Source: Calothrix sp. MO_167.B42
GTDB taxonomy: Bacteria; Cyanobacteriota; Cyanobacteriia; Cyanobacteriales; Nostocaceae
Assembly: GCA_030065255.1 (NCBI GenBank)
Contig: JASJCX010000014.1
Span: forward strand, 1 to 41,989
Direction of reading: 5' to 3'
Length of the DNA: 41,989 nucleotides
The translations under genes were made by a program, and so were the position numbers. How positions within the stretch are numbered: position 1 is the first letter of the stretch; each line of letters starts with the position of its first letter. Below the pieces are notes generated by a model. That model saw only the letters and a program-made list of their open reading frames with translations. It made no database searches and was not told the origin of the DNA. This document shows, in pieces, positions 14,140 through 23,158 of the stretch.

Positions 14140-16782
14140 CTACCCCAAACCAGTTCGCAAACCACCCCGCGCCTTCTCCAACGCCTCCGGTAACTTACTC
14201 CCATCCCTTCCCCCAGCCTGGGCTAAATTCGGTCTTCCACCACCGCCACCGCCACAAATCTTGGCAACAGCACCGATAAATTTACCCGCTTGTAACCCCT
14301 TCTTATTCACCTCTGGGGAGAATGCAGCCACCAAACTAACCTTCCCAGCTTCGGGAATAGAACCCAACACCACAGCCGCACCACCACCGATTTTCTGCTG
14401 TAACCTTTCAGCTGCGGTTTGCAAAGAAGCTGGATCAACATCTTCCATTTGGGCGACTAATATCTGAAACTCGCCCACAGTTTCCACCGTTGAGATTAAA
14501 CTATCAGATTTTGCGATCGCTAATTGCGACTTCAAACTATCTATTTCCTTCTGACTATTCCTCAGTTCTGTTTGCAGGGTAGTAATTCTTTCTGGTATTT
14601 CTTCTGGTTTGACTTTAAACCTATCACTTAAATCCTTAACTACCACGTCCCTAACATTGAGATAGTCGAGGATTGCCGGACCAGAAACCGCTTCTATCCG
14701 CCGTACCCCGGAAGATACACTAGCCTCAGAAATAATTTTAAATACACCAATCTCCGCAGTATTACTGACGTGGGTTCCCCCGCATAATTCCATAGACACC
14801 CCGGGGAAATCAATTACCCGCACCACCTCAGAGTACTTTTCCCCAAACATTGCGATCGCACCTTTGGCTTTAGCTTGTTCTAGGGGCATACTTTCTATCT
14901 TAGCTGTATGTGCTTCCCCAATCCAAGTATTTACCTGGGCTTCGATTTGGGTAATTTCCTCGGGGGTTAAACCACGGGGAGAGTTGAAGTCGAAGCGCAA
15001 TCTGTCGAAGGATACCAAGGAACCAGCTTGGGAAATGCCATCATCCACAATGTTTTTTAACGCTGCCTGTAGCAGGTGAGTTGCGGTATGATTTGCTTTG
15101 GCGCGACGACGGCAACTGCCATCGATTTGGGCGGTGACTGTATCCCCCACCCTGATGGTACCCCGTCCCACATATCCAAAGTGGACGAAGAAATCCGACT
15201 CTTTCTGCACATCGTCAATGGTAACAACAAAACCATCACCGGATAAATAACCCTTATCCCCAATTTGTCCCCCAGATTCGGCATAAAATGGGGTTTGATT
15301 GAGAACTATTTGCACTTGGGTTCCCGCTTCCGCCTCTTCTTGGGAAATACCATCTACTAACAATACCTCAACTGTGGCGGATGTAGATGCTTGGGTATAG
15401 CCGAGGAATTCCGTTCCTTGGATATGTTCTGCTAATTTATCCAGGGAACCTTGAACCGTTAAATCGATGGTTTCGTGGGCAGATTTGGCCCGTTCGATTT
15501 GCTTTTGCATTTCCACGTTAAAGCCATCACCATCAATGGTTAAACCCTCTTCTTCAGCAATTTCCTGGGTTAATTCCAAGGGGAAGCCATAGGTATCATA
15601 AAGTTTAAAGGCTGACTCGCCACTAATTACGGTTTTACCTTGCTGCTTTAACTGGGCAATAATGTCCGCTAAAATCTTCTCACCCCGTTCCAAAGTCTTC
15701 AAAAAGCGCGATTCTTCCCGTTGCAACTCAGCTATAATGGCACTTTCCCTCTGGCGGAGATTGGGGTAAGCCGACTCACCCAGAGCGATCGCATTTTCCG
15801 CAACTTTGGTGGTAAATTCTCCTTCAATCCCAATTAATCTACCATGGCGTACCACCCGGCGAATCAATCGCCGCAACACATAACCCCTGCCCACATTAGA
15901 AGCGCGAATTTCATCGGCAATCATATGCACCACAGCCCGGATATGATCGCCAATTACCTTCAGGGAAACTTTAGTTTTCTCATCGCTGGTAGTGTAATCA
16001 ATCCCAGCTATATCTGCTGCTGCGTTAATAATCGGTAAAATTAAATCAGTTTCATAATTATTGGGAACCTGTTGGAGAATTTGCGCCATCCGCTCCAAAC
16101 CCATTCCCGTATCAATATTTTTATTCGCCAGGGGTGTTAAATTACCTGAACCATCCTGGTTCGATTCCATAAACACCAAGTTGTAGAACTCAATAAACCG
16201 GGAATCGTCTTCCAAATCAATATTATCGTCCCCTAATTCCGGGTGGAAATCATAGTATATTTCCGAACAGGGACCGCAAGGACCAGTGGCACCGGAAGCC
16301 CAAAAATTATCATCTGCTCCCAAGCGTTGGATACGCTTTTCTGACACTCCAATTTTATCTCGCCAAATATTATAGGCTTCGTCATCTTCCTGATAAACAC
16401 TGACAACCAGCCGTGATTTTGGTAACCCAAATAATTGTGTAGAGATTTCCCAACCCCAAGCAATAGCCTGTTCCTTGAAATAATCCCCAAAGCTGAAATT
16501 ACCCAACATCTCAAAAAACGTATGATGGCGTTTCGTGCGTCCAACATTTTCAATATCATTAGTACGAATACACTTTTGAGAAGAAGTAGCTCGGGGATAT
16601 TCAGGGGTGCGCTGTCCCAGAAAGATTGGTTTAAACGGTAGCATCCCCGCGATTGTCAACAGCACCGTTGGATCTTCTGGTACCAGGGACGCACTTGGGA
16701 TAATTTGGTGTCCTTTTTGGGCGTAGAAGTCAAGGAATTTTTGGCGAATTTCGTTACCGCTAAGTTTCTGGGGATAATCCAT
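14140..16782 (-). CDS. alaS: Alanine--tRNA ligase
   Basis: 880 residues from ATG 16782 (MDYPQKLSGNEIRQKF); the longer TTG start at 16809 adds nine residues unlike the family and is rejected. It charges tRNA(Ala) in the cytoplasm. Visible are the class II catalytic core (motif 2 region RTKRHHTFFEMLGNFSFGDYF), the editing domain with HTATHLLQAAL and CGGTHVSNTAEIG zinc ligands, and the C-terminal Gly-rich C-Ala domain (KICGGGGGGRPNLAQAGG). Length matches bacterial AlaS. It stands alone; about 590 bp of AT-rich DNA separate it from the metallochaperone gene upstream. Many short frames over it on the other strand are shadows. Confidence 0.97.
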   Translation of the reverse strand: MDYPQKLSGNEIRQKFLDFYAQKGHQIIPSASLVPEDPTVLLTIAGMLPFKPIFLGQRTPEYPRATSSQKCIRTNDIENVGRTKRHHTFFEMLGNFSFGDYFKEQAIAWGWEISTQLFGLPKSRLVVSVYQEDDEAYNIWRDKIGVSEKRIQRLGADDNFWASGATGPCGPCSEIYYDFHPELGDDNIDLEDDSRFIEFYNLVFMESNQDGSGNLTPLANKNIDTGMGLERMAQILQQVPNNYETDLILPIINAAADIAGIDYTTSDEKTKVSLKVIGDHIRAVVHMIADEIRASNVGRGYVLRRLIRRVVRHGRLIGIEGEFTTKVAENAIALGESAYPNLRQRESAIIAELQREESRFLKTLERGEKILADIIAQLKQQGKTVISGESAFKLYDTYGFPLELTQEIAEEEGLTIDGDGFNVEMQKQIERAKSAHETIDLTVQGSLDKLAEHIQGTEFLGYTQASTSATVEVLLVDGISQEEAEAGTQVQIVLNQTPFYAESGGQIGDKGYLSGDGFVVTIDDVQKESDFFVHFGYVGRGTIRVGDTVTAQIDGSCRRRAKANHTATHLLQAALKNIVDDGISQAGSLVSFDRLRFDFNSPRGLTPEEITQIEAQVNTWIGEAHTAKIESMPLEQAKAKGAIAMFGEKYSEVVRVIDFPGVSMELCGGTHVSNTAEIGVFKIISEASVSSGVRRIEAVSGPAILDYLNVRDVVVKDLSDRFKVKPEEIPERITTLQTELRNSQKEIDSLKSQLAIAKSDSLISTVETVGEFQILVAQMEDVDPASLQTAAERLQQKIGGGAAVVLGSIPEAGKVSLVAAFSPEVNKKGLQAGKFIGAVAKICGGGGGGRPNLAQAGGRDGSKLPEALEKARGGLRTGLG

Positions 16783-16809
16783 GGGTGTTGACAAAAGGGT
16801 TTTGAGCAA

Positions 16810-17376
16810 AAATTAGGACTTATGCAAATAAACCAGATTTATAGCTGACTATGGGTAAGTCCCGCAAATCAATATTATAGATTATCAGTCATAGGTCATT
16901 GATTTTGAACCATCAACCAACAGTTACACACTTAAAGTATGCCGTACAATTGGATATCCGTATCACCAACTAAGTAATAACTCTTAAGTTAAATTAACTA
17001 CTAAGAGTATTATTATCAGTATCTAAAAATTACTTATATAATATATAAATTTAACCTATTGTTAACGAAAATCGTGATGGTTTGGGTTTAAAATAGATAA
17101 AAAACAGTATTATGGTTCCTTATAGTTAATTAATCGCTTTTTCTCTTGTAAATAACTTTTTTCATGCTTTTATAACCAAACTATATTTAAATTATGTCAA
17201 ATTCATCACCACTTAACTTGAAGTTAAACTAAAATTAATTTAAAGTTGGTGTGTGCAGCTTTACATAGTGGCACAATTTCCCCCATGTGTTTATATGAGG
17301 AATTAAACTTTTGCATAAAGATACTGAATTGTTTACTGATCCAGGCTAACGTAAGTTAGAAGAACAATAGCGACTT
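16810..17376. other. AT-rich divergent intergenic region alaS / metallochaperone
   Basis: About 570 bp, very AT-rich, no gene. It must carry the promoters of alaS (leftward) and of the small metallochaperone (rightward). I see runs such as AACTTGAAGTTAAACT but no recognisable metal-responsive operator. Confidence 0.5.
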
Positions 17377-17574
17377 ATGACCTTTAAATTGAAAGTTCCT
17401 GATATTGCCTGCCAAGGATGTGCTGACACAATTACACAATCCCTGCTGAATCTAGAGCCCAGCGCCAAGATCCAGGTAGATGTGTCTGCCAAAATGGTTA
17501 CCGTAGAATCCGCAACATCATCCCTTGAAAATATTAAACAGGCAATAATCAGTGCTGGATATAAGATTGAATAG
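17377..17574 (+). CDS. HMA-domain copper chaperone-like protein
   Basis: 65 residues from ATG 17377. It is a single heavy-metal-associated ferredoxin-like domain: the metal loop reads PDIACQGC with Cys12 and Cys15 (CxxC; the usual Met before the first Cys region is Ile/Ala here), followed by ADTITQSLLNLEPSAKIQVD and the closing AIISAGYKIE. Such proteins carry Cu(I) in the cytoplasm to P-type ATPases. No ATPase gene or metalloregulator is adjacent, and large non-coding gaps lie on both sides, so it is a monocistronic gene. Confidence 0.88.
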   Translation: MTFKLKVPDIACQGCADTITQSLLNLEPSAKIQVDVSAKMVTVESATSSLENIKQAIISAGYKIE

Positions 17575-18460
17575 CTTATGATAGGAAAATAATTGCAAGT
17601 GAAATTATCAGCATTTAGATGTCATCTATTGAGTTGTCTTCTATGTGAATTTTCTTAGTCAGTAAATTCACACATAGATAGATTTAGTAGCCAACTCATA
17701 TTTTTAGGTGCGATCGCAATATTTGTTGGCTAATTTATTTGTTTAATCTGCCAAGCTTTAAAAGGCAGGGTTATCCATCTTAATATTTGATAAACTTATT
17801 TTTTTCCAATTACAGTTTGTATATCGCATGAAATGACTCCACAAAAAAGATGATGCAATCTTCTTTTGATGGGTATCCTGTTCGTGCTTGTATGATTAAC
17901 GGGCAAGATGGCTGCACTGCAATAAGTTTTGGCATATTTTTTATTGGGGAAAACTTCTAGTTATAAGCAATTCCTGTTGATTGTACTGAGTACGTAAAAT
18001 TATCGGGGTGTAAATATACCGAAATTATTACAGAATATTCCTGATTACCAAAGGTAAAAACTTTTTCTGTTAAGATTATGGTTTCTAGAAACCCAAGGAG
18101 ATCCAATCATACTCCCATTCCTGGAAATTACAGTAACACTTTTATACTTGGAAAAAATATTCAGTATTTCCACTGTTTGAAATCAATAATGTCAGGACAG
18201 ACATTAGTTATCAGAAATTCAACGGGTAACTACTGTAATTTCACTAAGTATTGATAGGTGGTAAAAATGTTTAAAATTCAAATGCTAAAACCTATAATTT
18301 ATTGCTTCAGTAGATTTATGGAGATATTAATTATAGGGATATAACTACTTAAGGAAGAATACGTATGTATTTTGAACATTCATTAATATTATGGAGATGA
18401 CCTAAATATTTTATTGAAGTTTATACCCAAAGCAGTTTAAATAAGGCACAAAATAAAACA
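17575..18460. other. Long non-coding stretch upstream of the diguanylate cyclase
   Basis: About 890 bp with no convincing gene. A 36-codon frame at 17850-17960 (MMQSSFDGYPVRACMING) has no family resemblance and no ribosome binding site. One HIP1 octamer lies near 17711. The region may include a long leader or unseen small RNA; sequence alone does not show one. Confidence 0.45.
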
Positions 18461-19477
18461 ATGAATATTTCTATTCTGGTCTTTGGAAGCGACCATTTTT
18501 TGACTACACTTCCAGATCAGATCCATGATACAAATACTTTTAATTTAGAAGCGATCGCTAATCTTAATCAAGCGGTATCTCAAATTCAATTGAATCCGCC
18601 GGATATTTTACTTGTACAGGCTAGTTTAGATGGCAGTATGGAACTATGCTGCTGGCTAAAAGAGCAAACCAAGCTATCTTGGTTACACTGCATTTTGTTG
18701 GAGGAGCGTCCCGAACTGATTTCTCTCAAAGCCCAAAATGACTGGGAATGGGAAGTCGAGATGAATGCTGCTGCACTCCAACAAGGAGCAGATGCTTATA
18801 TATGGCAAATGCCAGCAAAAACAATCAGCCATACCAATGCTAATCATCGCTTATTATTGGCTCAATTAACCGTAGGTATACGTAAAGCACAAAAATATCG
18901 GGATTTGGTTCGTACCAATGATTTATTATCAGCAATCGCTCTAGCAGATTCCTTGACAGAACTCAATAATCGTCGAGCTTTAGAATGGGATTTACCCAGA
19001 CAAATTAACAAGGCTCGTAGTAACAACACTCCATTGAGTCTGATTATTTTGGACGTAGATTACTTTAAGAGTGTTAACGATACCTACGGACATTTGGTAG
19101 GCGATCGCCTGTTACAATTGATGTGTACCCGGATTCGACACAATTTGCGTTTTCAGGACACCCCTTTCCGCTATGGTGGTGAAGAATTTGTGATTCTTTT
19201 GAGTAATACTAGTTGTCAAGAAGCACTAGTAGTAGCCCATCGTCTCAATCGCATAGTCTATGAGCAACCATTTGCAATTAATCATACACTAGCAATCAAC
19301 GTTACCATTAGCCTAGGTATGTCTTGTTTGCAGGCTGAAGATGATGCTAAAGGTGTGAGCCTATTAGGTCGTGCCGATAAATACTTGTTACAAGCAAAAT
19401 CCACTGGACGCAACCGTGTAATCAGTTGCGATCGTCACTTATCACCTACTCCCCATCTCAAGGTAATGTCTTCCTAA
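18461..19477 (+). CDS. Diguanylate cyclase with a degenerate receiver-like N-terminus
   Basis: 338 residues from ATG 18461. Residues ~1-140 have the alternating strand-helix pattern of a response-regulator receiver, but the phospho-acceptor position in ILLVQASLDG is not Asp, so phosphorylation is unlikely. A helical linker leads to a GGDEF domain (~165-325) with DSLTELNNRRAL, DVDYFKSVNDTYGHLVGD and the active-site motif GGEEF at 239-243. The inhibitory I-site RFQD (230-233) sits exactly five residues before it, so product inhibition should be intact. It makes cyclic di-GMP from two GTP. No EAL domain is present. An IS605-like hairpin follows the stop. Confidence 0.92.
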   Translation: MNISILVFGSDHFLTTLPDQIHDTNTFNLEAIANLNQAVSQIQLNPPDILLVQASLDGSMELCCWLKEQTKLSWLHCILLEERPELISLKAQNDWEWEVEMNAAALQQGADAYIWQMPAKTISHTNANHRLLLAQLTVGIRKAQKYRDLVRTNDLLSAIALADSLTELNNRRALEWDLPRQINKARSNNTPLSLIILDVDYFKSVNDTYGHLVGDRLLQLMCTRIRHNLRFQDTPFRYGGEEFVILLSNTSCQEALVVAHRLNRIVYEQPFAINHTLAINVTISLGMSCLQAEDDAKGVSLLGRADKYLLQAKSTGRNRVISCDRHLSPTPHLKVMSS

Positions 19478-19509
19478 GACAATAAATGGTTGTTATTGGT
19501 TATGAACTA

Positions 19510-19542
19510 CCCACACTGGTCTTGCTTGCGGTACAGTGTGGG
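19510..19542. mobile_element. Solitary IS200/IS605-type end hairpin
   Basis: CCCACACTG (19510-19518) and CAGTGTGGG (19534-19542) form a 9-bp stem preceded by GAACTA and followed by CTTTT. The same sequence arrangement (GAACTACTCACACTG, CGGTACAGTGTAGGCTT) occurs at the 3' end of the tnpB relic at 22769-22806. This looks like an isolated transposon end (a palindrome-associated relic), and it could double as a terminator for the cyclase gene. Confidence 0.65.
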
Positions 19543-19672
19543 CTTTTAGAATGTGATTAACTTCATATAGCCGTAGCCAGGTAATATCAAGTTAGCTTAA
19601 TTACTTATAATTTCTGCTTGATTCACCCCAATCCTCTCTTATATCATGTCCGCTAAATTAGTTACGATATGT

Positions 19673-19732
19673 CATTGCGTTAGCGTAGCTCCTCACCAAA
19701 GAGGCGTGGAACGAAGTGAAACGAAGCATATG
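19673..19732. repeat. Partial relative of the GTCATTGCG repeat
   Basis: GTCATTGCGTTAGCGTAGCT followed by GTGGAACGAAGTGAAACG resembles the left part of the element at 13875-14019. It abuts the stop codon (19733-19735) of the M41-like gene and may have supplied its last codons. Confidence 0.5.
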
Positions 19733-20419
19733 TTAGCGCGTAGTGCTATAAGTCTCAATTGCTTCTATACAAGCTGACACAGACAAACCCAGACTCATTG
19801 CCCTTACCAGGGCTTGATATGCTGACCAATTTTCTTGGATCAGGTTTTTTGCTTGCAGTGCATAAAACCTTTTTTTCTGTGTATATGCTAGCTCTGAAAA
19901 TCCTAAACCTTGCAAAATAGCTGCTAATTTTTGTCTATCATCTAACCCACCTACAGCATCATTAAAAACAAGTTCTTCTGCCACAATACCCGCCATCCAA
20001 ATAGTGCAGTATCGATCTAAAATATGGGTATTTAAATTAGCCTGTTTTAATTGAGAAGTAAATTGGTGCTCCTCAATGGTTACTCCCCCCTGTCCAGATT
20101 GATTTTGCTTCAGTGTATCCCAAACAGTAAGCGTATAATCTAAAACCTGGAATTCAAGTAAGTGAGCTACAAGAAAGTGACCAGCTTCATGGTGAATAAT
20201 CCTTTGTCTATGTTGAGGAGAAAAATTAGCTATCCAATCTTGTATCAATCTCATACCTTTATTTTGCCAGTTCAAGGTGTCAACAGTGGCAACGGCTAAA
20301 ACAGCAAAAGTGGTAAGTGCAGGTATTGTGGGAGATAAGTGAATTAATGGTCCCAATAAAATAGAAAAGGTGATTAAAAAGACAGATATTGCAATTAAAT
20401 TGAGGCTATTTTGACTCAT
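19733..20419 (-). CDS. Membrane-bound M41 (FtsH)-like peptidase lacking the AAA ATPase domain
   Basis: 228 residues from ATG 20419. Two hydrophobic segments (about residues 7-24 and 30-48) precede a cytoplasmic domain with the zincin motif HEAGH at 77-81 (IIHHEAGHFLVAHLLE). [10 protein letters not shown] (143-152) and the following GGLDDRQKLAAIL (Asp160/Asp161) correspond to the GRxAEE and third-ligand region of FtsH proteases. The AAA module of FtsH is missing, so unfolding power must come from elsewhere or the substrate is already unfolded. Similar short FtsH-like zinc proteins occur in cyanobacteria without an assigned role. The last codons run into a repeat at 19673-19732. Confidence 0.8.
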   Translation of the reverse strand: MSQNSLNLIAISVFLITFSILLGPLIHLSPTIPALTTFAVLAVATVDTLNWQNKGMRLIQDWIANFSPQHRQRIIHHEAGHFLVAHLLEFQVLDYTLTVWDTLKQNQSGQGGVTIEEHQFTSQLKQANLNTHILDRYCTIWMAGIVAEELVFNDAVGGLDDRQKLAAILQGLGFSELAYTQKKRFYALQAKNLIQENWSAYQALVRAMSLGLSVSACIEAIETYSTTR

Positions 20420-20577
20420 CAGAAGACCGTTTATGTATTAATATGACTTAAGAGTAAGAGCCGCTTTAGGGCGAATGCTATATTTATAAATAATATAAGA
20501 GATGTATCGCAGATTTCCCAGGGGCAGGTTACGATGCTTGAGTCGGGGTAAATTCATTGGAATCGAGCGAGACAAGA

Positions 20578-20604
20578 ACTCCCCTGCCTTTAGGCGTGGG
20601 GAGT
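20578..20604. mobile_element. IS605-like end hairpin (ACTCCCC / GGGGAGT)
   Basis: ACTCCCC (20578-20584) and GGGGAGT (20598-20604) flank TGCC...GGCG with the sequence CTTTAGGCGTGGGGAG, a form often found at the ends of cyanobacterial IS200/IS605 elements. No transposase is adjacent, so it is a relic. It lies 39 nt upstream of the next gene. Confidence 0.5.
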
Positions 20605-20642
20605 GTCAAATTGATTGAAAAGCAAAATCATATTGCAAAACC

Positions 20643-20915
20643 ATGTCGCACAATATATTCATATATGGCGCAATCACAGTTTACTTGTTGATGATGGTAT
20701 GTTTTTTTCGGAAATGGCTATTTTTTTTGAAGTCAGATGAACAAAGCAATTTAGAACAGCCAATATTCAATGGGTTTTTTTTAGTCTTGGCTAGTATTCT
20801 TTGGCCATTAATAGTCCCATTTGCTTATTTAGAACTGTTGAATTTTCATCAAAAACACCGGGAAGTAATTGATATGCTGATCAATGTGTCCCACTGCCCA
20901 ACACCAGATGATTAA
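20643..20915 (+). CDS. Small two-helix membrane protein (90 aa), function unknown
   Basis: ATG 20643; residues ~7-28 (FIYGAITVYLLMMVCFF) and ~44-66 (GFFLVLASILWPLIVPFAYLE) are hydrophobic and separated by a basic/acidic loop. The C-terminal 20 residues are polar with His/Lys (NFHQKHREVIDM). I do not recognise a named family. Its stop codon lies 6 nt from the stop of the convergent ProA-like gene. Confidence 0.65.
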   Translation: MSHNIFIYGAITVYLLMMVCFFRKWLFFLKSDEQSNLEQPIFNGFFLVLASILWPLIVPFAYLELLNFHQKHREVIDMLINVSHCPTPDD

Positions 20916-20921
20916 GGGACT

Positions 20922-22187
20922 TTAGAATCGCCCATTACCTTGGACAATGTGCTTGACAGTAGTTAAACTCTCCAAACTAATTAATCCTCGACGATTCCCC
21001 TTTTGGTTGGACATACCTAAAAATACAGAATCTCCACGGGAAGGGTTACGGGAAAAACGCGGTGAAGCATTGATATATGTGGAAGCACTATTAACACCTA
21101 GGGCAAATTGACGGCTTTCTTGGTAAGAATCAGTCACAATGCTATCAGCATGGCCGCTGCTGTATTGATTAATCCAAGCGATCGCATCTTCCAAATTATC
21201 CACTAATTTCAAAGCCACCGTATTATTTAAATAGGCACATCCCCACTCATTATTTTTGACCAATTGCAGCTGGGGGAAAGTCTCAACTAGTTCCGCATCT
21301 CCTCGCAAATAGAATCCTTTTTCTTGTAAAGAATTACACAACATTGCCAGGGAAGACGGCAAGGTTTGGCGGTGAACTAGTACCTTTTCGATGGCATTCA
21401 CCGGATCGGGTTTGCTGGCATGGCTATCGACAATCATCCAGCTAACCATCTCCATACTGCCATTAGGTGACCAGTAAAGGTAGCAGTTACCCATAGCTGA
21501 TTTAAGAACGGGGCAGGTAGATTGCCTGACTACCTGTTGAATTAAACTAGAACGTCCATAGGGAATAATTAAATTTACATATCGATCTTGGGTAACTAAA
21601 TCCCGTACAGAAGCACCATTTTCCGTTGTAATTAACTCCAAACTCCCTGGTGGTAAACCAGCCGATCCTACGGCCATTGATAGGGCATTACCAATGGCTG
21701 CATTGGAATGGCTGGCCTCCGTACTGCCTTTGAGAATAATACTGTTACCAGTTTTGATGCATAAACCTGCTGCAATTGCTGCCATTTCGGGGAATGCTTC
21801 ATAAATCAAGGCAATTACACCCAAAGGCATTAATTGTGAATAGGTTTGGGAATCTTGCAACTGATAGTCAGCACTTCTTACCCGGCGCAAGGGATCTGAT
21901 AGCTCCCCTAACCGTTGTAGAATTTCTACGGTTGTTTCTAAACGGTTGGGGGTCAGCTTCAGCCAATCTAAAATTAATTCTGGCACAGCCATTTCTCGAC
22001 TAGCTTCTAGATCCAAAGTATTTGCTTCTAGAATCTCATCAAAAGAATTTTTTAGTGCTTGGGCCATAGCCAACACAGCTCTACTGCGATCGCTTCCTTT
22101 GGCAATGCCTAAATTTAAAGCAGCATGGTAAGCACGCTGGGCACTAGTAATTGTTTCCGGACTAATGTCAAAAGCATCCACTGTCAT
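20922..22187 (-). CDS. proA: ProA-like glutamate-5-semialdehyde dehydrogenase paralogue lacking the catalytic cysteine
   Basis: 421 residues from ATG 22187. The overall sequence matches gamma-glutamyl phosphate reductase, which makes glutamate-5-semialdehyde for proline synthesis: PLGVIALIYEAFPEM, ILKGSTEASHSNAAI, GLPPGSLELI, NLIIPYGRSSLI. However the active-site segment, normally of the form RPxVCNAxE, reads KPDPVNAIEK (259-268), with Val263 where the nucleophilic Cys belongs; GNCYLYW (233-239) also departs from the usual GNCHVYV. The end (SNQKGNRRGLISLESLTTVK) fits the cyanobacterial variant. It may be inactive, moonlighting or use another residue. The upstream gene ends 4 nt before this start, indicating an operon. 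Confidence 0.85.
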   Translation of the reverse strand: MTVDAFDISPETITSAQRAYHAALNLGIAKGSDRSRAVLAMAQALKNSFDEILEANTLDLEASREMAVPELILDWLKLTPNRLETTVEILQRLGELSDPLRRVRSADYQLQDSQTYSQLMPLGVIALIYEAFPEMAAIAAGLCIKTGNSIILKGSTEASHSNAAIGNALSMAVGSAGLPPGSLELITTENGASVRDLVTQDRYVNLIIPYGRSSLIQQVVRQSTCPVLKSAMGNCYLYWSPNGSMEMVSWMIVDSHASKPDPVNAIEKVLVHRQTLPSSLAMLCNSLQEKGFYLRGDAELVETFPQLQLVKNNEWGCAYLNNTVALKLVDNLEDAIAWINQYSSGHADSIVTDSYQESRQFALGVNSASTYINASPRFSRNPSRGDSVFLGMSNQKGNRRGLISLESLTTVKHIVQGNGRF

Positions 22188-22191
22188 CGAG

Positions 22192-22659
22192 TTAACGCCT
22201 GTAAGTAAACCAGACCATAAGTGCTGGCAGAACAGCCAAAAGTACTGCTACCAATGCCCAAGCGATGATATTGGAGCCACTGGCTAATCGCAGAGCCAAT
22301 GGTAGCCATATAATCACTAGCACGAAAATAATACCAAGCGCCACTGGCATGTAGCTTTCTCCTAACCGAGAATGAACTACCTGCCAATTAGAACCATTCC
22401 ACCGCCAAGCTCGTTTATAAGGATAGGTTGTGGAAAGTTGCTCCAATGCATGGCCATGATCTTCAAGCACAAAAATCTGCTGACAGCGATCGCAGCCAAA
22501 TGCCTCTGTCAGTATAATGGGAATTAGTTTACCCCGGCGACGACAAGGACAAGGGTATTCCGTATTTAAGTCTATTTTGTCAGATTTTTTAGATTGCACA
22601 AGCGTTCTGATAATTTCAGATAATTTGTTCACAGCTGCAAAAGCAGAATCCCTAGCCAA
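22192..22659 (-). CDS. Conserved-type membrane protein with a zinc-ribbon-like N-terminus
   Basis: 155 residues from ATG 22659. Residues ~35-62 contain paired cysteines (YPCPCRRRGK then GCDRCQQIF), resembling a zinc ribbon. Residues ~85-92 (WRWNGSNWQ) are aromatic, and two hydrophobic helices follow (~104-126 and ~131-151). A soluble N-terminal domain anchored by a C-terminal hairpin is predicted. Function unknown. It is 4 nt upstream of the ProA-like gene on the same strand and is probably co-transcribed with it. Confidence 0.7.
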   Translation of the reverse strand: MARDSAFAAVNKLSEIIRTLVQSKKSDKIDLNTEYPCPCRRRGKLIPIILTEAFGCDRCQQIFVLEDHGHALEQLSTTYPYKRAWRWNGSNWQVVHSRLGESYMPVALGIIFVLVIIWLPLALRLASGSNIIAWALVAVLLAVLPALMVWFTYRR

Positions 22660-22776
22660 GTGGTTTTGTTGGCATAAAATAGTTTCATAATGCTTTTTGA
22701 TAACACTTAGTTGCCTAGGGTGATTGTTCCCCTAAAATATATTTTGACTCAATTTAGTCACAAAAGCGTGAACTAC

Positions 22777-23037
22777 TCACACTGACCTGACGGTACAGTG
22801 TAGGCTTCTGTACTCATAGGCTAATGCCTTAGATGAGACTTTCGCCCCATTTTTGGTCTTACTTCCCCTCCTACAGCAACAGACGGCTGAACCTTCCGCC
22901 TTTAGCATTCTAACCCCTTCTGCTCTAATATTGATTGCTGCATTTCCATCACGGTCATGGCGAGTGCCGCAGTGGGGACAAATCCATTGCCTCACATCTA
23001 GTGGCATTTCTCCCATTTATAGAAACAATGCCTCGGC
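22777..23037 (-). pseudogene. tnpB: 3' relic of an IS200/IS605 tnpB gene
   Basis: The frame 22777-23016 encodes [20 protein letters not shown] then [12 protein letters not shown], the C-terminal zinc finger and final RuvC segment of TnpB. Just before its ATG, a +1 frame reads RHCFYK, so restoring one lost base would give [14 protein letters not shown] in continuous frame. The rest of tnpB and any tnpA are absent. The end hairpin (ACACTG 22779-22784 / CAGTGT 22796-22801) overlaps the last codons, as in intact elements where this end also encodes the omega-RNA scaffold. It is a decayed remnant, not a functional nuclease. Confidence 0.85.
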
Positions 23038-23158
23038 AATTTAGCCATAGCTTCTGTTAATATACATCGCAAAACTTACTACTAATTGAAATGGCAGCTA
23101 ACGTGCTTGCAAGCTATAAATTAGGTGAAGATAAACATATTTAAGAGGTAAAATCTGT

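Noticed and set aside
14090-14467. 125-codon plus-strand frame at the alaS 3' end
   Set aside because: Pro-rich shadow of the Gly-rich C-terminal domain of alaS.
17850-17960. 36-codon frame in the long gap before the cyclase
   Set aside because: Too short, no ribosome binding site and no similarity that I recognise.
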